Origin: Leptobacterium flavescens
GTDB lineage: Bacteria; Bacteroidota; Bacteroidia; Flavobacteriales; Flavobacteriaceae
DNA length: 64,000 bases
Direction of reading: 5' to 3'
Assembly: GCF_010671605.1 (NCBI RefSeq)
Contig: NZ_JAABOO010000001.1
Coordinates: 496,001 to 560,000, forward strand
A program made the translations under genes and the position numbers. The notes under the pieces are model-generated. The model had not been told where the DNA came from, did not search any database, and worked only from the letters and a program-made list of their open reading frames with translations. Numbering within the stretch: the first letter of the stretch is position 1; the number at the start of each line of letters is the position of its first letter. This document shows positions 16,781 through 24,509 of the stretch, piece by piece.

Positions 16781-18556
16781 ATGAAAAAACTGCTTGTTCC
16801 CTTTATTTCCCTTTCCCTGATCTTTGTAACCTGTAAAAACGACTCCACATCGTCGGCAACACAGCTACCTCCAATAGATCAGGTATTCGAATCCTATTAT
16901 CAGGGATCCCTAAAGTTAAATCCCCTACAGGCAACCTCAGCGGGAGATAATCGCTATAACGATCAGTTACCTATAGATATTTCGGAAGCTTATATTAAAG
17001 AATCTTCTCAATTCTTAAAAATATACAGGGATTCCCTGGATCTGTACAGTGATGAAGATCTTACCGAAGAGCAAAAACTCAGTAAGGCCATCCTTATCTG
17101 GGAAATAGAACAGGAACTTAAAGGAGATGAGTTCAAAACGCATTTGATGCCGATCAATCAGATGTTTTCTCTTCCCCTGGCTATCGGTCAGCTGGGTAGC
17201 GGAAGCGGGGCACAACCCTTTGAAACAGTTGAGGATTATAACAACTGGTTAAAACGCCTGGAGAAATTTACTATCTGGTGCGATACAGCTCTGGTTAATA
17301 TGAAAAAAGGAGTGGCAGAAGGATATGTACTTCCCAAAGTATTGATCGGAAAAGTAATTCCTCAGCTGGAAAGCCTTGCCAATAAGGATACGGAAAGAAA
17401 TATTTTCTTCCTTCCCATTCATCAGATCCCGGACTCAATAACCGTAGAAGAAGGCCAGGAACTCAGAGAAAAATACACACAGATCATTTCGGAAAAGATA
17501 GTTCCATCACTTGAAAGTATTGTAAACTTCCTCAAAACGGATTATATGGAAGCCGGAAGAACTACATCCGGTGTTTCTGCTATCCCTCAGGGAGAAGAAA
17601 TGTACAATTACCTTATAAAGTATTTCACAACTACCGATATGACGGCTGATGAGATACATCAACTGGGATTAAGCGAGGTAAAGCGTATCTCCTCCGAGAT
17701 GGAAAAGATCAAGGAGGAAGTTGGTTTTGAAGGCGATCTGAAGTCGTTCTTCGATCATGTGAGGAACAAAGCCGAGCTCATGCCATTCAATGATCCGCAG
17801 CAGGTGATAGAAAATTTTAATTCCATTCATGAAAAAATGAAAGCTAACCTCGAAAAGCTATTCGATCTTACTCCTAAAACAGCATTTGAGGTAAGGAGAA
17901 CAGAGGCTTTCAGGGAAGCTTCGGCCAGTGCCCAATACAACCCGGGATCACTGGACGGTACACGTGCAGGGATCTTCTATGTTCCCATTCCGAATGTGGA
18001 AAAATACAATGTGTTTTCAGATGAAGACCTCTTCCTTCACGAGGCCATTCCGGGGCATCATTACCAGATCTCCCTGCAACAGGAAAATGAAAATCTCCCC
18101 TCCTTCAGAAAAACCCTTTGGTATAGTGCCTATGGAGAAGGATGGGCTTTATATACGGAATCTCTTGGTAAGGAACTGGGGCTCTACAACGATCCGTATC
18201 AGTATTTCGGGATGTTGAGTGCAGAAATGCACAGAGCCATCCGCCTGGTAGTAGACACCGGTCTGCATGCCAAAGGCTGGACCAGAGAACAGGCCATTCA
18301 GTATTCCCTGGATAACGAAGCAGAAGGTGAAGCCAGCATTATTTCCGAAATAGAACGTTATATGGCCATTCCGGGACAGGCATTGTCCTATAAGATCGGG
18401 CAGTTAAAAATACGGGAACTGAGAAGCAGGGCGGAAGAAAGCCTTGGTGATAAATTTGATATCAGGGAGTTCCATAACAAGGTGCTGGAATCGGGATCGC
18501 TACCGTTAAATCTGCTGGAAGAGAAAATAGATTCCTGGATCACATCTAAAAAATAG
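16781..18556 (+). CDS. DUF885 family lipoprotein metallopeptidase
   Basis: I start at ATG 16781, which gives a lipoprotein signal (MKKLLVPFISLSLIFVTC, Cys18) and 591 residues; the open frame extends upstream but without a signal sequence. The zinc signature HEAIPGHH is at residues 420-427, followed by GEGWALYTE near residue 450, both diagnostic for DUF885. Family members are thought to be carboxypeptidase-like zinc peptidases related to M32/M2 folds. It is predicted to act in the periplasm, tethered to a membrane. The next gene starts 8 nt downstream, so they are likely co-transcribed. Confidence 0.9.
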   Translation: MKKLLVPFISLSLIFVTCKNDSTSSATQLPPIDQVFESYYQGSLKLNPLQATSAGDNRYNDQLPIDISEAYIKESSQFLKIYRDSLDLYSDEDLTEEQKLSKAILIWEIEQELKGDEFKTHLMPINQMFSLPLAIGQLGSGSGAQPFETVEDYNNWLKRLEKFTIWCDTALVNMKKGVAEGYVLPKVLIGKVIPQLESLANKDTERNIFFLPIHQIPDSITVEEGQELREKYTQIISEKIVPSLESIVNFLKTDYMEAGRTTSGVSAIPQGEEMYNYLIKYFTTTDMTADEIHQLGLSEVKRISSEMEKIKEEVGFEGDLKSFFDHVRNKAELMPFNDPQQVIENFNSIHEKMKANLEKLFDLTPKTAFEVRRTEAFREASASAQYNPGSLDGTRAGIFYVPIPNVEKYNVFSDEDLFLHEAIPGHHYQISLQQENENLPSFRKTLWYSAYGEGWALYTESLGKELGLYNDPYQYFGMLSAEMHRAIRLVVDTGLHAKGWTREQAIQYSLDNEAEGEASIISEIERYMAIPGQALSYKIGQLKIRELRSRAEESLGDKFDIREFHNKVLESGSLPLNLLEEKIDSWITSKK

Positions 18557-18564
18557 AGAGGATC

Positions 18565-18918
18565 GTGAATTTTCCCTGGCATCAATACCTGATGGCTTCC
18601 ATATATGTATTTGTGGGCATTTTTCACTGGTTAAAACCAAAAGCCTTTATGCGAATTATGCCCAGGTACCTGCCGGCTCACAGAACGCTGGTGTATCTTA
18701 GTGGTATTGCCGAAATAACACTCGGAATTGCGGTTTGTTTTCCATCGACCTCCACTTATGCGGCCTGGGGGATTATGCTCATGCTTCTGGTTTTCTTTCC
18801 CGTTCATATTTATATGATCGGGAATGAGAAAGCAAGCCTGGGATTACCGAAATGGGTCCTTTACGGCCGGCTTTTGCTCCAGTTCGGATTGATCTGGTGG
18901 GCTTTTATTTATACTTAA
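18565..18918 (+). CDS. DoxX-like small integral membrane protein
   Basis: The 117-residue protein has about four transmembrane helices (residues 6-24, 42-60, 66-84, 97-116) and the arrangement of the DoxX/MauE-like superfamily (GIFHWLKPKAFMRIMPRYLP after helix 1). The start is a GTG at 18565 preceded by AGAGAGGAT, one of the few Shine-Dalgarno-like sequences in this window; the next in-frame ATG would remove part of helix 1. It lies between the DUF885 and AlkB-like genes with spacings of 8 and 10 nt. Function unknown. Confidence 0.75.
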   Translation: MNFPWHQYLMASIYVFVGIFHWLKPKAFMRIMPRYLPAHRTLVYLSGIAEITLGIAVCFPSTSTYAAWGIMLMLLVFFPVHIYMIGNEKASLGLPKWVLYGRLLLQFGLIWWAFIYT

Positions 18919-18928
18919 ACAGAAAAGG

Positions 18929-19531
18929 ATGCAGCTTTTTAATACGGAAGAACCCACAGCACTGATCCTTCCGGGAGGAAGGATAGATTACTATTCCAAT
19001 TTTTTTAATCCGGAAGAATCATTGCGTCTTTTCGATACGCTTTTAGATCAGACTGAATGGAGGCAGGATGACATAAAGTTATTTGGAAAGACCTATCCGC
19101 AACCGCGGTTAACAGCACTTTACGGTAACAATGCCAAAACCTATACTTATTCGGGTATAACCATGCACCCTCTGCCCTTTACGGAAGAGTTACTTAAGAT
19201 TAAGAAAAAGGTAGAAGCCGTAAGTAAAAAAGATTTTACTACCTGTTTGTTAAACCTGTACAGGGACGGACAGGACAGTAATGGCTGGCATGCAGATAAT
19301 GAGCCGGAACTCGGTAAAAATCCGGTAATAGCCTCCGTGAGTTTCGGGGCACAACGCTGGTTTCATTTAAAACACCGGACCGATAAGGCCCTAAAGACTA
19401 AATTATTGCTGGAAAACGGGAGTTTACTCTTAATGAAAGGAGAAACACAACATCACTGGTTACATCAGGTTCCCAAGACTAAAAAACAGATAGGAGCCCG
19501 TATTAATCTTACCTTCAGAACAATTGTTTAG
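18929..19531 (+). CDS. AlkB-like 2-oxoglutarate/Fe(II) dioxygenase
   Basis: The 200-residue protein belongs to the AlkB family that removes alkyl groups from DNA or RNA bases by oxidation. Iron ligands His121 and Asp123 (GWHADNE) and His179 (HWLHQVP) are present, and Arg191 and Arg197 in RINLTFR bind 2-oxoglutarate. The pattern resembles ALKBH2/3 more than E. coli AlkB, and the length is typical of short bacterial members. It is the third gene of the DUF885-DoxX group. Its last 4 nt overlap the converging nuclease gene. No adaptive-response gene (ada, alkA) is nearby. Confidence 0.9.
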   Translation: MQLFNTEEPTALILPGGRIDYYSNFFNPEESLRLFDTLLDQTEWRQDDIKLFGKTYPQPRLTALYGNNAKTYTYSGITMHPLPFTEELLKIKKKVEAVSKKDFTTCLLNLYRDGQDSNGWHADNEPELGKNPVIASVSFGAQRWFHLKHRTDKALKTKLLLENGSLLLMKGETQHHWLHQVPKTKKQIGARINLTFRTIV

Positions 19532-20298
19532 AAAAGTTCATTAAGGACCCTGGCAAGTCGCAAACCACCTTTCTGAAGTTGCTCCCTTACCGTATCAAAA
19601 TGATCATACATATAATTGTAACCGAGTTTTTCACCCACTTTAGCAGTTCCGTATACTTTTTTGGCAAGAGCCTGGGATTCGTATACCCAATCCAGGACGG
19701 TACCCTGCTGTATCTTCTTTCTTTCCTTTTTATTTATGGAAGGCAGGTTAGCCGATAACTCCGTATAGCTCATTCCGTAATTATCTATCATATTGCTGTC
19801 CCATACCCTATGAAGGTTGGTTCCGCGGCCAAACCACTGTACCTGGATATCGTTTCCTCCCTTATCTTCACCCCTTCCGGCATGTAAAGGCTGATGAAGG
19901 TCACCAATAAAGTGGATCAGTAGTTTTAAGTAAAAGGCCTTATCTTCTTTAGTAGATGTTTTGCTCTTAATAACCTCCAGGCATTTCTCAATACCCATAA
20001 CCAGGTCTCCGAATTCACTAACAGGTTCTTCCCCGTATTTCTTATCGAAAGAGAAATTTACATAATGCCAGGGGCTAAATCCTTTAAATCGCTTGTCGCT
20101 CTTTATTTCATCTGCATAGGTTGATGCCAGGGCAAGGCTTTGTCCTCCGAGAAGTTCTTTTATTTCTCTCTTTGCCCTGGAGCTCAGATGCTGTTCGGCA
20201 ACCTCCCCCACTACCCTATGTCCTGTTTTACCCCAGAAAATCGAATTTGAAAATGAAAACTGTCCAACAAGGACCAATAGGAATAGCAATCTCTTCAT
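19528..20298 (-). CDS. S1/P1-type zinc nuclease
   Basis: The 256-residue precursor has a signal peptide, and cleavage before FWGKTGHR would leave a tryptophan at or near the mature N-terminus, as in P1/S1 nucleases where the N-terminal Trp is a zinc ligand. Other ligand motifs are visible: WGKTGH, Asp in YADEI, HYVNF, LLIHFIGDLHQPLHAG, and NLHRVWDSNMI. The enzyme cleaves single-stranded nucleic acids, probably in the periplasm for nucleotide scavenging. The usual disulfide cysteines of fungal enzymes are absent, as is common in bacterial members. Transcribed alone from a consensus box 17 nt upstream. Confidence 0.93.
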   Translation of the reverse strand: MKRLLFLLVLVGQFSFSNSIFWGKTGHRVVGEVAEQHLSSRAKREIKELLGGQSLALASTYADEIKSDKRFKGFSPWHYVNFSFDKKYGEEPVSEFGDLVMGIEKCLEVIKSKTSTKEDKAFYLKLLIHFIGDLHQPLHAGRGEDKGGNDIQVQWFGRGTNLHRVWDSNMIDNYGMSYTELSANLPSINKKERKKIQQGTVLDWVYESQALAKKVYGTAKVGEKLGYNYMYDHFDTVREQLQKGGLRLARVLNELF

Positions 20299-20314
20299 TG
20301 TATAATATTTTTTG

Positions 20315-20322
20315 CAAAAATA
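20315..20322 (-). promoter_or_regulatory. -7 promoter box, S1/P1 nuclease gene
   Basis: On the minus strand this is TATTTTTG, a perfect TAnnTTTG, 17 nt before the ATG at 20298, implying a very short leader. Confidence 0.45.
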
Positions 20323-20353
20323 ACCATCCAGATTTAAGTTAGTGTTAATATTA

Positions 20354-20405
20354 TTTGGAAAATGTTAAAATTTTTTTATATCTTTATGATATCATTTTAA
20401 TATCA
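20354..20405 (+). promoter_or_regulatory. SPFH operon promoter with overlapping inverted repeat
   Basis: TTTG at 20354-20357, a 21-nt spacer and TATCTTTA at 20379-20386 fit the Bacteroidota promoter (7 of 8 at the -7 box). Directly downstream, TGATAT (20387-20392) and ATATCA (20400-20405) form a perfect inverted repeat with a 7-nt spacer, covering the expected transcription start. This is a plausible operator; the operon's last gene encodes an Arc-type DNA-binding protein. Confidence 0.5.
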
Positions 20406-20423
20406 ATCTAAAATATATTCACC

Positions 20424-21284
20424 ATGTCAAACGAAAAAATAGTTACTCCCCCAAGTGGTTATGTGTTCTTAGCCTTTTTCCTTATCCTCCTGTTCGGGAG
20501 TATAGCAGGCACAATTGCCCTGGAAAACGGTTTATTCATTATCGTTATAGTTATATGCCTTTTTTGTATGCTTGGGTTTGTTCTGGTAAATCCAAATGGT
20601 TCCAGGGTATTGCTATTATTCGGTAAATATGTGGGCACCGTTAAAACCAATGGCTTTTATTGGGTAAATCCGTTATATACTAAAAAGAAGATCTCTCTCC
20701 GCGCAAGCAATTTCGACAGCGAGCGTGTTAAGGTAAATGACAAAATAGGAAACCCTATTATGATCAGTACCATTCTTGTCTGGAAGGTTACCGATACGCA
20801 TAAGGCAGCATTCGACGTGGACAATTACGAAAACTTTGTTCGTGTACAAACCGACGCTGCGGTAAGGAAGCTGGCAAGTATGTATCCTTACGACAATTTT
20901 GCCGATGAGGGTCATGACGAGGATATTACCCTTCGTTCCAGTGTTAATGAAGTGAGCGAAGCCCTGGAAAAGGAAGTTCAGGAGAGGCTTGCAATGGCAG
21001 GAATAGAAGTTCTTGAAGCCCGTATCGGATATCTGGCTTATGCCCAGGAAATTGCAAATGCCATGCTGAAGCGCCAGCAGGCTACTGCTATTATTGCTGC
21101 TCGTCACAAAATAGTACAGGGAGCTGTAAGTATGGTAGAAATGGCGCTTGAAGAATTGAGTAAAAAGGAAATTGTAGATCTTGATGAAGAACGTAAAGCT
21201 TCTATGGTAAGTAACCTTATGGTCATTCTTTGTAGTGATAAAGACGCTACTCCGGTGGTTAATGCAGGAACCTTGAATCATTAA
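20424..21284 (+). CDS. SPFH/band-7 membrane protein
   Basis: The 286-residue protein has two N-terminal transmembrane helices (about residues 12-34 and 38-57), then an SPFH domain (LVNPNGSRVLLLFGKYVGTVKTNGFYWVNP; VQTDAAVRKLA; EVQERLAMAGIEVLEARI) and a short helical segment (EIANAMLKRQQATAIIAAR). SPFH proteins form large oligomeric rings that organise membrane domains and often associate with proteases or NfeD proteins; no NfeD gene is present here. It heads an operon of six genes running to 24447. Conserved pairing of SPFH and small Arc-type genes in Bacteroidota is something I recall, not something I could check. Confidence 0.9.
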   Translation: MSNEKIVTPPSGYVFLAFFLILLFGSIAGTIALENGLFIIVIVICLFCMLGFVLVNPNGSRVLLLFGKYVGTVKTNGFYWVNPLYTKKKISLRASNFDSERVKVNDKIGNPIMISTILVWKVTDTHKAAFDVDNYENFVRVQTDAAVRKLASMYPYDNFADEGHDEDITLRSSVNEVSEALEKEVQERLAMAGIEVLEARIGYLAYAQEIANAMLKRQQATAIIAARHKIVQGAVSMVEMALEELSKKEIVDLDEERKASMVSNLMVILCSDKDATPVVNAGTLNH

Positions 21285-21325
21285 TGAGCAATGAACAATT
21301 ATCAATAAACAATGATCAATTGCTG

Positions 21326-21350
21326 ACAACTAACAACTAACAACTAACAA
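21326..21350 (+). repeat. short tandem repeat (ACAACTA)
   Basis: ACAACTA repeats 3.6 times just before the start of the next small gene. The same word pattern occurs in the gap near 31865-31915. Confidence 0.85.
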
Positions 21351-21351
21351 A

Positions 21352-21513
21352 ATGAAAGAATATAAAATCATAAAACAAAAGGCAGGTCTTTTTATGAAGG
21401 ACTCCGATTTTGAAGACCTTTTAAATAATGAAGCCAGGAATGGCTGGAAATTAATTAATGTAGTGCTCCACGGAGGTGCTTTAAAGGCCTTTATGGAGAA
21501 AAGCAGAATATGA
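21352..21513 (+). CDS. small DUF4177-like protein
   Basis: A 53-residue ORF, MKEYKIIKQKAG to MEKSRI. The pattern of a short strand, a helix (DSDFEDLLNNEARNGW) and the phrase NGWKLINVV is that of DUF4177-like proteins. Its TGA stop overlaps the ATG of the next gene (ATGA at 21510-21513), which strongly supports translation. It is too short for common ORF cut-offs. Function unknown; part of the SPFH operon. Confidence 0.75.
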   Translation: MKEYKIIKQKAGLFMKDSDFEDLLNNEARNGWKLINVVLHGGALKAFMEKSRI

Positions 21514-22016
21514 AATACTTTTCTGAAATACAGCGTTTTCCGAGGTGGATCTTTTTTCTTATAGCATCCTCCCTGTCGACCGTGCTGATTATTTTAGGAA
21601 GTGTTTATGCAAGATCGACATCACCGCCGGAGAAAAAGGAGATCCTTATTGCTTTTGTGGTCATTATTCTTTTCGAGAGCCTTGCTATCCTCTTTATCAC
21701 CAGAATCAAACAGGAGGTTAGAATAGACAGAACGGGTATTCATTACAGATATCCTCCATTTAAAAATAAAGAAGTACAAATACCTATCTCCAAAATTAAA
21801 AATTATGATTGCATTACTTATTCTCGTCCTCAGTACGGCTATAAAGCTGGCCGCTGGGCGTTTTTTGTAAAGACTCCCTCCATCACCACTATAGGAATAA
21901 GTAAAGTTATAAAGCTTACCTTTATAGATGGATCCACTTTTTTAATAGGTACTAAAAAACCTAGTGAATTTATACAAACCCTGGATAGCTTAAAAAACAG
22001 AAATGAAGAAACTTAA
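21510..22016 (+). CDS. two-TM protein with PH-like domain, unknown function
   Basis: The 168-residue protein has two transmembrane helices (about residues 14-34 and 43-63) followed by a beta-rich region (QEVRIDRTGIHYRYPPF, VQIPISKIKNYDC, IKLTFIDGSTFLIGTKKPSEFIQTL) that looks like a bacterial PH-like domain. The start overlaps the previous stop by four bases and its own end overlaps the next gene by 14 bases, so it is translationally coupled on both sides. No specific family is recognised. Confidence 0.75.
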   Translation: MKYFSEIQRFPRWIFFLIASSLSTVLIILGSVYARSTSPPEKKEILIAFVVIILFESLAILFITRIKQEVRIDRTGIHYRYPPFKNKEVQIPISKIKNYDCITYSRPQYGYKAGRWAFFVKTPSITTIGISKVIKLTFIDGSTFLIGTKKPSEFIQTLDSLKNRNEET

Positions 22017-22938
22017 TCTGACAATTACACTCCTCCTTAGCTTGTTTGTTTTACAGGCACAGGAAACAATCTCTGAAGAGATCCTGTTAATGAATGGAAA
22101 AATAGAACTTCCCGGTACGCTAAGTTATCAGGAAGCGGCAGAACCTATACCCCTGATAGTATTTATTCAGGGTTCGGGTAATACAGACAGGAACGGGAAC
22201 CAGCCGGGTACGGTAATTCAGGCCAACTACATCAAACAACTGGCCGATACCCTGAATGCAAACGGAATTGCCTTTTATCGTTTCGATAAAAGAAGTTCCA
22301 ATCCCAAGAACAGGGAACATATCCTGAAGAAAATTGCCTTTGACGACCTGGTACAGGATGCGAAGATCTGTATAGGTCATTTTAAGGGAGACAAACGGTT
22401 TAGTAAAATAGTGGTTATGGGGCATAGTCAGGGATCTCTGACCGGGATGCTGGCCCTGGACGACAGTGTACATTCCTATGTATCCCTTTCAGGATTGAGT
22501 GAGACCATGGAAAAAGCTGTTATCAGGCAAATTTCCGCTCAGAGTGATGAGCTCGCAAAGACTGCGGAAGCTCATTTTAAGGAGCTCAGGGAAACCGATA
22601 CCATTAAAGAGGTAAATCAGTTCCTTATAGGCATTTTCAATCCGAGAAATCACGATTTTATAAAATCCTATAATGCCCTTAATCCGGTAGAGGAAATAAA
22701 AAAGGTAAAGGTTCCTACCCTTATCATTAACGGAGAAAGTGATCTTCAGGTACGTCCGGAAGATGCCAAAGCACTTCATACGGCAAGAGGAGAAGCTGAA
22801 CTGGTGATCATTCCCAAGATGAATCACCTTCTTAAAGAAGTGAACACCAGAGAGGAAAACCAGGCCTCCTACATTTCAGATAAATATCCTTTGTCTGATG
22901 AGCTTATTAAAACTTTAATTGCATTTATAAAGAACTAA
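22003..22938 (+). CDS. secreted alpha/beta hydrolase
   Basis: The 311-residue precursor has a signal peptide (MKKLNLTITLLLSLFVLQAQ). The hydrolase features are IVFIQGSGNTDRNGN (oxyanion region), the nucleophile elbow GHSQGS with Ser142, the acid Asp in NGESDLQV, and His in PKMNHLLKEV. This matches the periplasmic dienelactone-hydrolase-like or prolyl oligopeptidase-like esterases common in Bacteroidota. The natural substrate is unknown. It overlaps the upstream gene by 14 nt and precedes the beta-lactamase-fold gene by 1 nt. Confidence 0.88.
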   Translation: MKKLNLTITLLLSLFVLQAQETISEEILLMNGKIELPGTLSYQEAAEPIPLIVFIQGSGNTDRNGNQPGTVIQANYIKQLADTLNANGIAFYRFDKRSSNPKNREHILKKIAFDDLVQDAKICIGHFKGDKRFSKIVVMGHSQGSLTGMLALDDSVHSYVSLSGLSETMEKAVIRQISAQSDELAKTAEAHFKELRETDTIKEVNQFLIGIFNPRNHDFIKSYNALNPVEEIKKVKVPTLIINGESDLQVRPEDAKALHTARGEAELVIIPKMNHLLKEVNTREENQASYISDKYPLSDELIKTLIAFIKN

Positions 22939-22939
22939 A

Positions 22940-24271
22940 ATGAAAAGATTTGTAACCCTCTTATTTCTGTTGCTGACATTTCCGGTTTTTTCTCAAATTT
23001 CCGAAGATGTAAAGAGCGAAATAAGAAAAAGAGTAGATACCGGAATAAACCCCTCCATTGTATTGGGAGTATGGACTCCTCAGTCTGAGGACTATTATGT
23101 TTACGGTTATGCCGATAAGGAAAAAAACGTAAAGGCCGGAGAAGAAACCCTTTATGAGATCGGGTCGATTACCAAAACATTTACAGCGCTGCTTTTGGCA
23201 AGATATGTTGATGAGGGGTCGATAAAACTATCGGATGCGGTTGACAGTTTTTTACCGGATGGTATTCGTTTAAGGGATGATGAAGGCAATGTCATCACCC
23301 TGGAACAGCTATCTACACACACCAGCGGGTTACCGAGGCTACCTAACAATATGAAATCGCTATACACAGCCAATCCTTATCAAGATTATGGAAGGAAGGA
23401 GCTTTTCGAATTCCTTAAAAGCTACAAAGCCGGGAACATAGGAAAGGATTTTGCTTATTCCAATCTGGCAGTAGGTCTACTCGGAGAAGCACTGGCACTT
23501 CACAAGAAGGGCGATTATAAAGAACTTATACAAAAAGATATCCTGGATGTTCTGGGGTTAAAAAACACCTATTTCGAGATACCGGAAGAGGCACAGAGTA
23601 AATTTGCAACTGGCTACGCCGGAGAAAAGCCCACTTCTGCCTGGGATTTCCAGGCTATAGCTGCGGCGGGCGCACTAAGAGCAGACATCAGGGATCTTGT
23701 TAAATACGGAAGATCCTATCTCGACAAGGGCAATTCCCTGAAAAGTGCGATGGAGCTGACCTCTAAACCTTATTTTACGGATAAAAACGGATTAGGTCAC
23801 GGCCTGGGGTGGTTTATCAACCCCGGAGAAATACTCGTTCACAACGGAGGTACCGGCGGATTCAGGACTTTCATCTCTATAGATAAGACAAATCAGAAGA
23901 TTGTGGCAATTATGACCAATTCGGGTTCCAATCCGACCGAGGATATAGCGATACATTTAATGAATCCGGAAAAAAATAAATTAATTGCTACAAAGGACGA
24001 ACAGGATTTAAGTGAAGAAGATCTGAATACCTATACGGGTTCTTTTGAAAACAGCCAGTACGGCTTAAACTATTTGCTTTCCCTAAAGGAAGGAAAATTA
24101 TTTGCTAAATTGGGAGCACAGGATGCCTTTCAGCTTTTTTATGAAGGCGATGATACTTTCTTCTATAAAGTAGTAAAAGCGAAAGTAAGTTTTCAGAGAA
24201 ACGACAATAAAGAAATTACAGGATTAACCCTTTTGCAAAACGGGCAGGAAATTCCGTTTACCAAAAAATAA
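22940..24271 (+). CDS. serine hydrolase of the beta-lactamase/penicillin-binding (class C) family
   Basis: The 443-residue precursor carries a signal peptide ending in VFSQ. The SxxK motif is Ser76-I-T-Lys79, the YxN motif is in FAYSNLAVG, and HNGGTGGF replaces the KTG box. These match the AmpC-like group that includes D-aminopeptidases, esterases and true beta-lactamases. A C-terminal domain of about 100 residues (YTGSFENSQYGLNY) follows, as often seen in DUF3471-containing members. It is probably periplasmic; beta-lactam hydrolysis cannot be claimed. Fifth gene of the SPFH operon. Confidence 0.88.
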   Translation: MKRFVTLLFLLLTFPVFSQISEDVKSEIRKRVDTGINPSIVLGVWTPQSEDYYVYGYADKEKNVKAGEETLYEIGSITKTFTALLLARYVDEGSIKLSDAVDSFLPDGIRLRDDEGNVITLEQLSTHTSGLPRLPNNMKSLYTANPYQDYGRKELFEFLKSYKAGNIGKDFAYSNLAVGLLGEALALHKKGDYKELIQKDILDVLGLKNTYFEIPEEAQSKFATGYAGEKPTSAWDFQAIAAAGALRADIRDLVKYGRSYLDKGNSLKSAMELTSKPYFTDKNGLGHGLGWFINPGEILVHNGGTGGFRTFISIDKTNQKIVAIMTNSGSNPTEDIAIHLMNPEKNKLIATKDEQDLSEEDLNTYTGSFENSQYGLNYLLSLKEGKLFAKLGAQDAFQLFYEGDDTFFYKVVKAKVSFQRNDNKEITGLTLLQNGQEIPFTKK

Positions 24272-24273
24272 TT

Positions 24274-24447
24274 ATGTCAAAAAAGAAAGCATTTGCATTG
24301 CGGATAAATGAAGATATGCTGAAGGCTATTGAGAAATGGGCTGCCGATGAGTTCAGGAGTACCAACGGGCAGATCGAATGGATGCTTATGCAAAGTTTAA
24401 AACAGGCAAAAAGAGAGCCCAAAAAAAGAGAAAATCCCGAAAGTTAA
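24274..24447 (+). CDS. Arc-family ribbon-helix-helix DNA-binding protein
   Basis: A 57-residue ORF starting MSKKKAFALRINEDMLKAIE. The pattern is that of MetJ/Arc ribbon-helix-helix proteins: a short strand (AFALRI), helix A (EDMLKAIEKWAADEF), and helix B (NGQIEWMLMQSLKQA), with a basic tail (KREPKKRE). It begins 2 nt after the beta-lactamase-fold gene and its 3' end overlaps the operon terminator. Likely a small dimeric repressor. The inverted repeat on the operon promoter at 20387-20405 is a candidate target (inference). Confidence 0.8.
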   Translation: MSKKKAFALRINEDMLKAIEKWAADEFRSTNGQIEWMLMQSLKQAKREPKKRENPES

Positions 24448-24460
24448 ATTTTGGGATTTT
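24431..24460 (+). terminator. intrinsic terminator of SPFH operon, overlapping arc 3' end
   Basis: A 12-bp stem with one G-U pair (24431-24442 with 24449-24460), loop GTTAAA. The arc stop codon lies at the loop. Confidence 0.85.
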
Positions 24461-24477
24461 CTTAACGTTTTAAGGTG

Positions 24478-24485
24478 TAAATTTG
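24478..24485 (+). promoter_or_regulatory. -7 promoter box, DUF5916 gene
   Basis: TAAATTTG, a perfect TAnnTTTG, 24 nt before the GTG start at 24510 and just after the operon terminator. TTTG at 24450-24453 is a possible -33 with a long (24-nt) spacer. Confidence 0.5.
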
Positions 24486-24509
24486 GGCTTCAACTAACTA
24501 ATCAATCCA

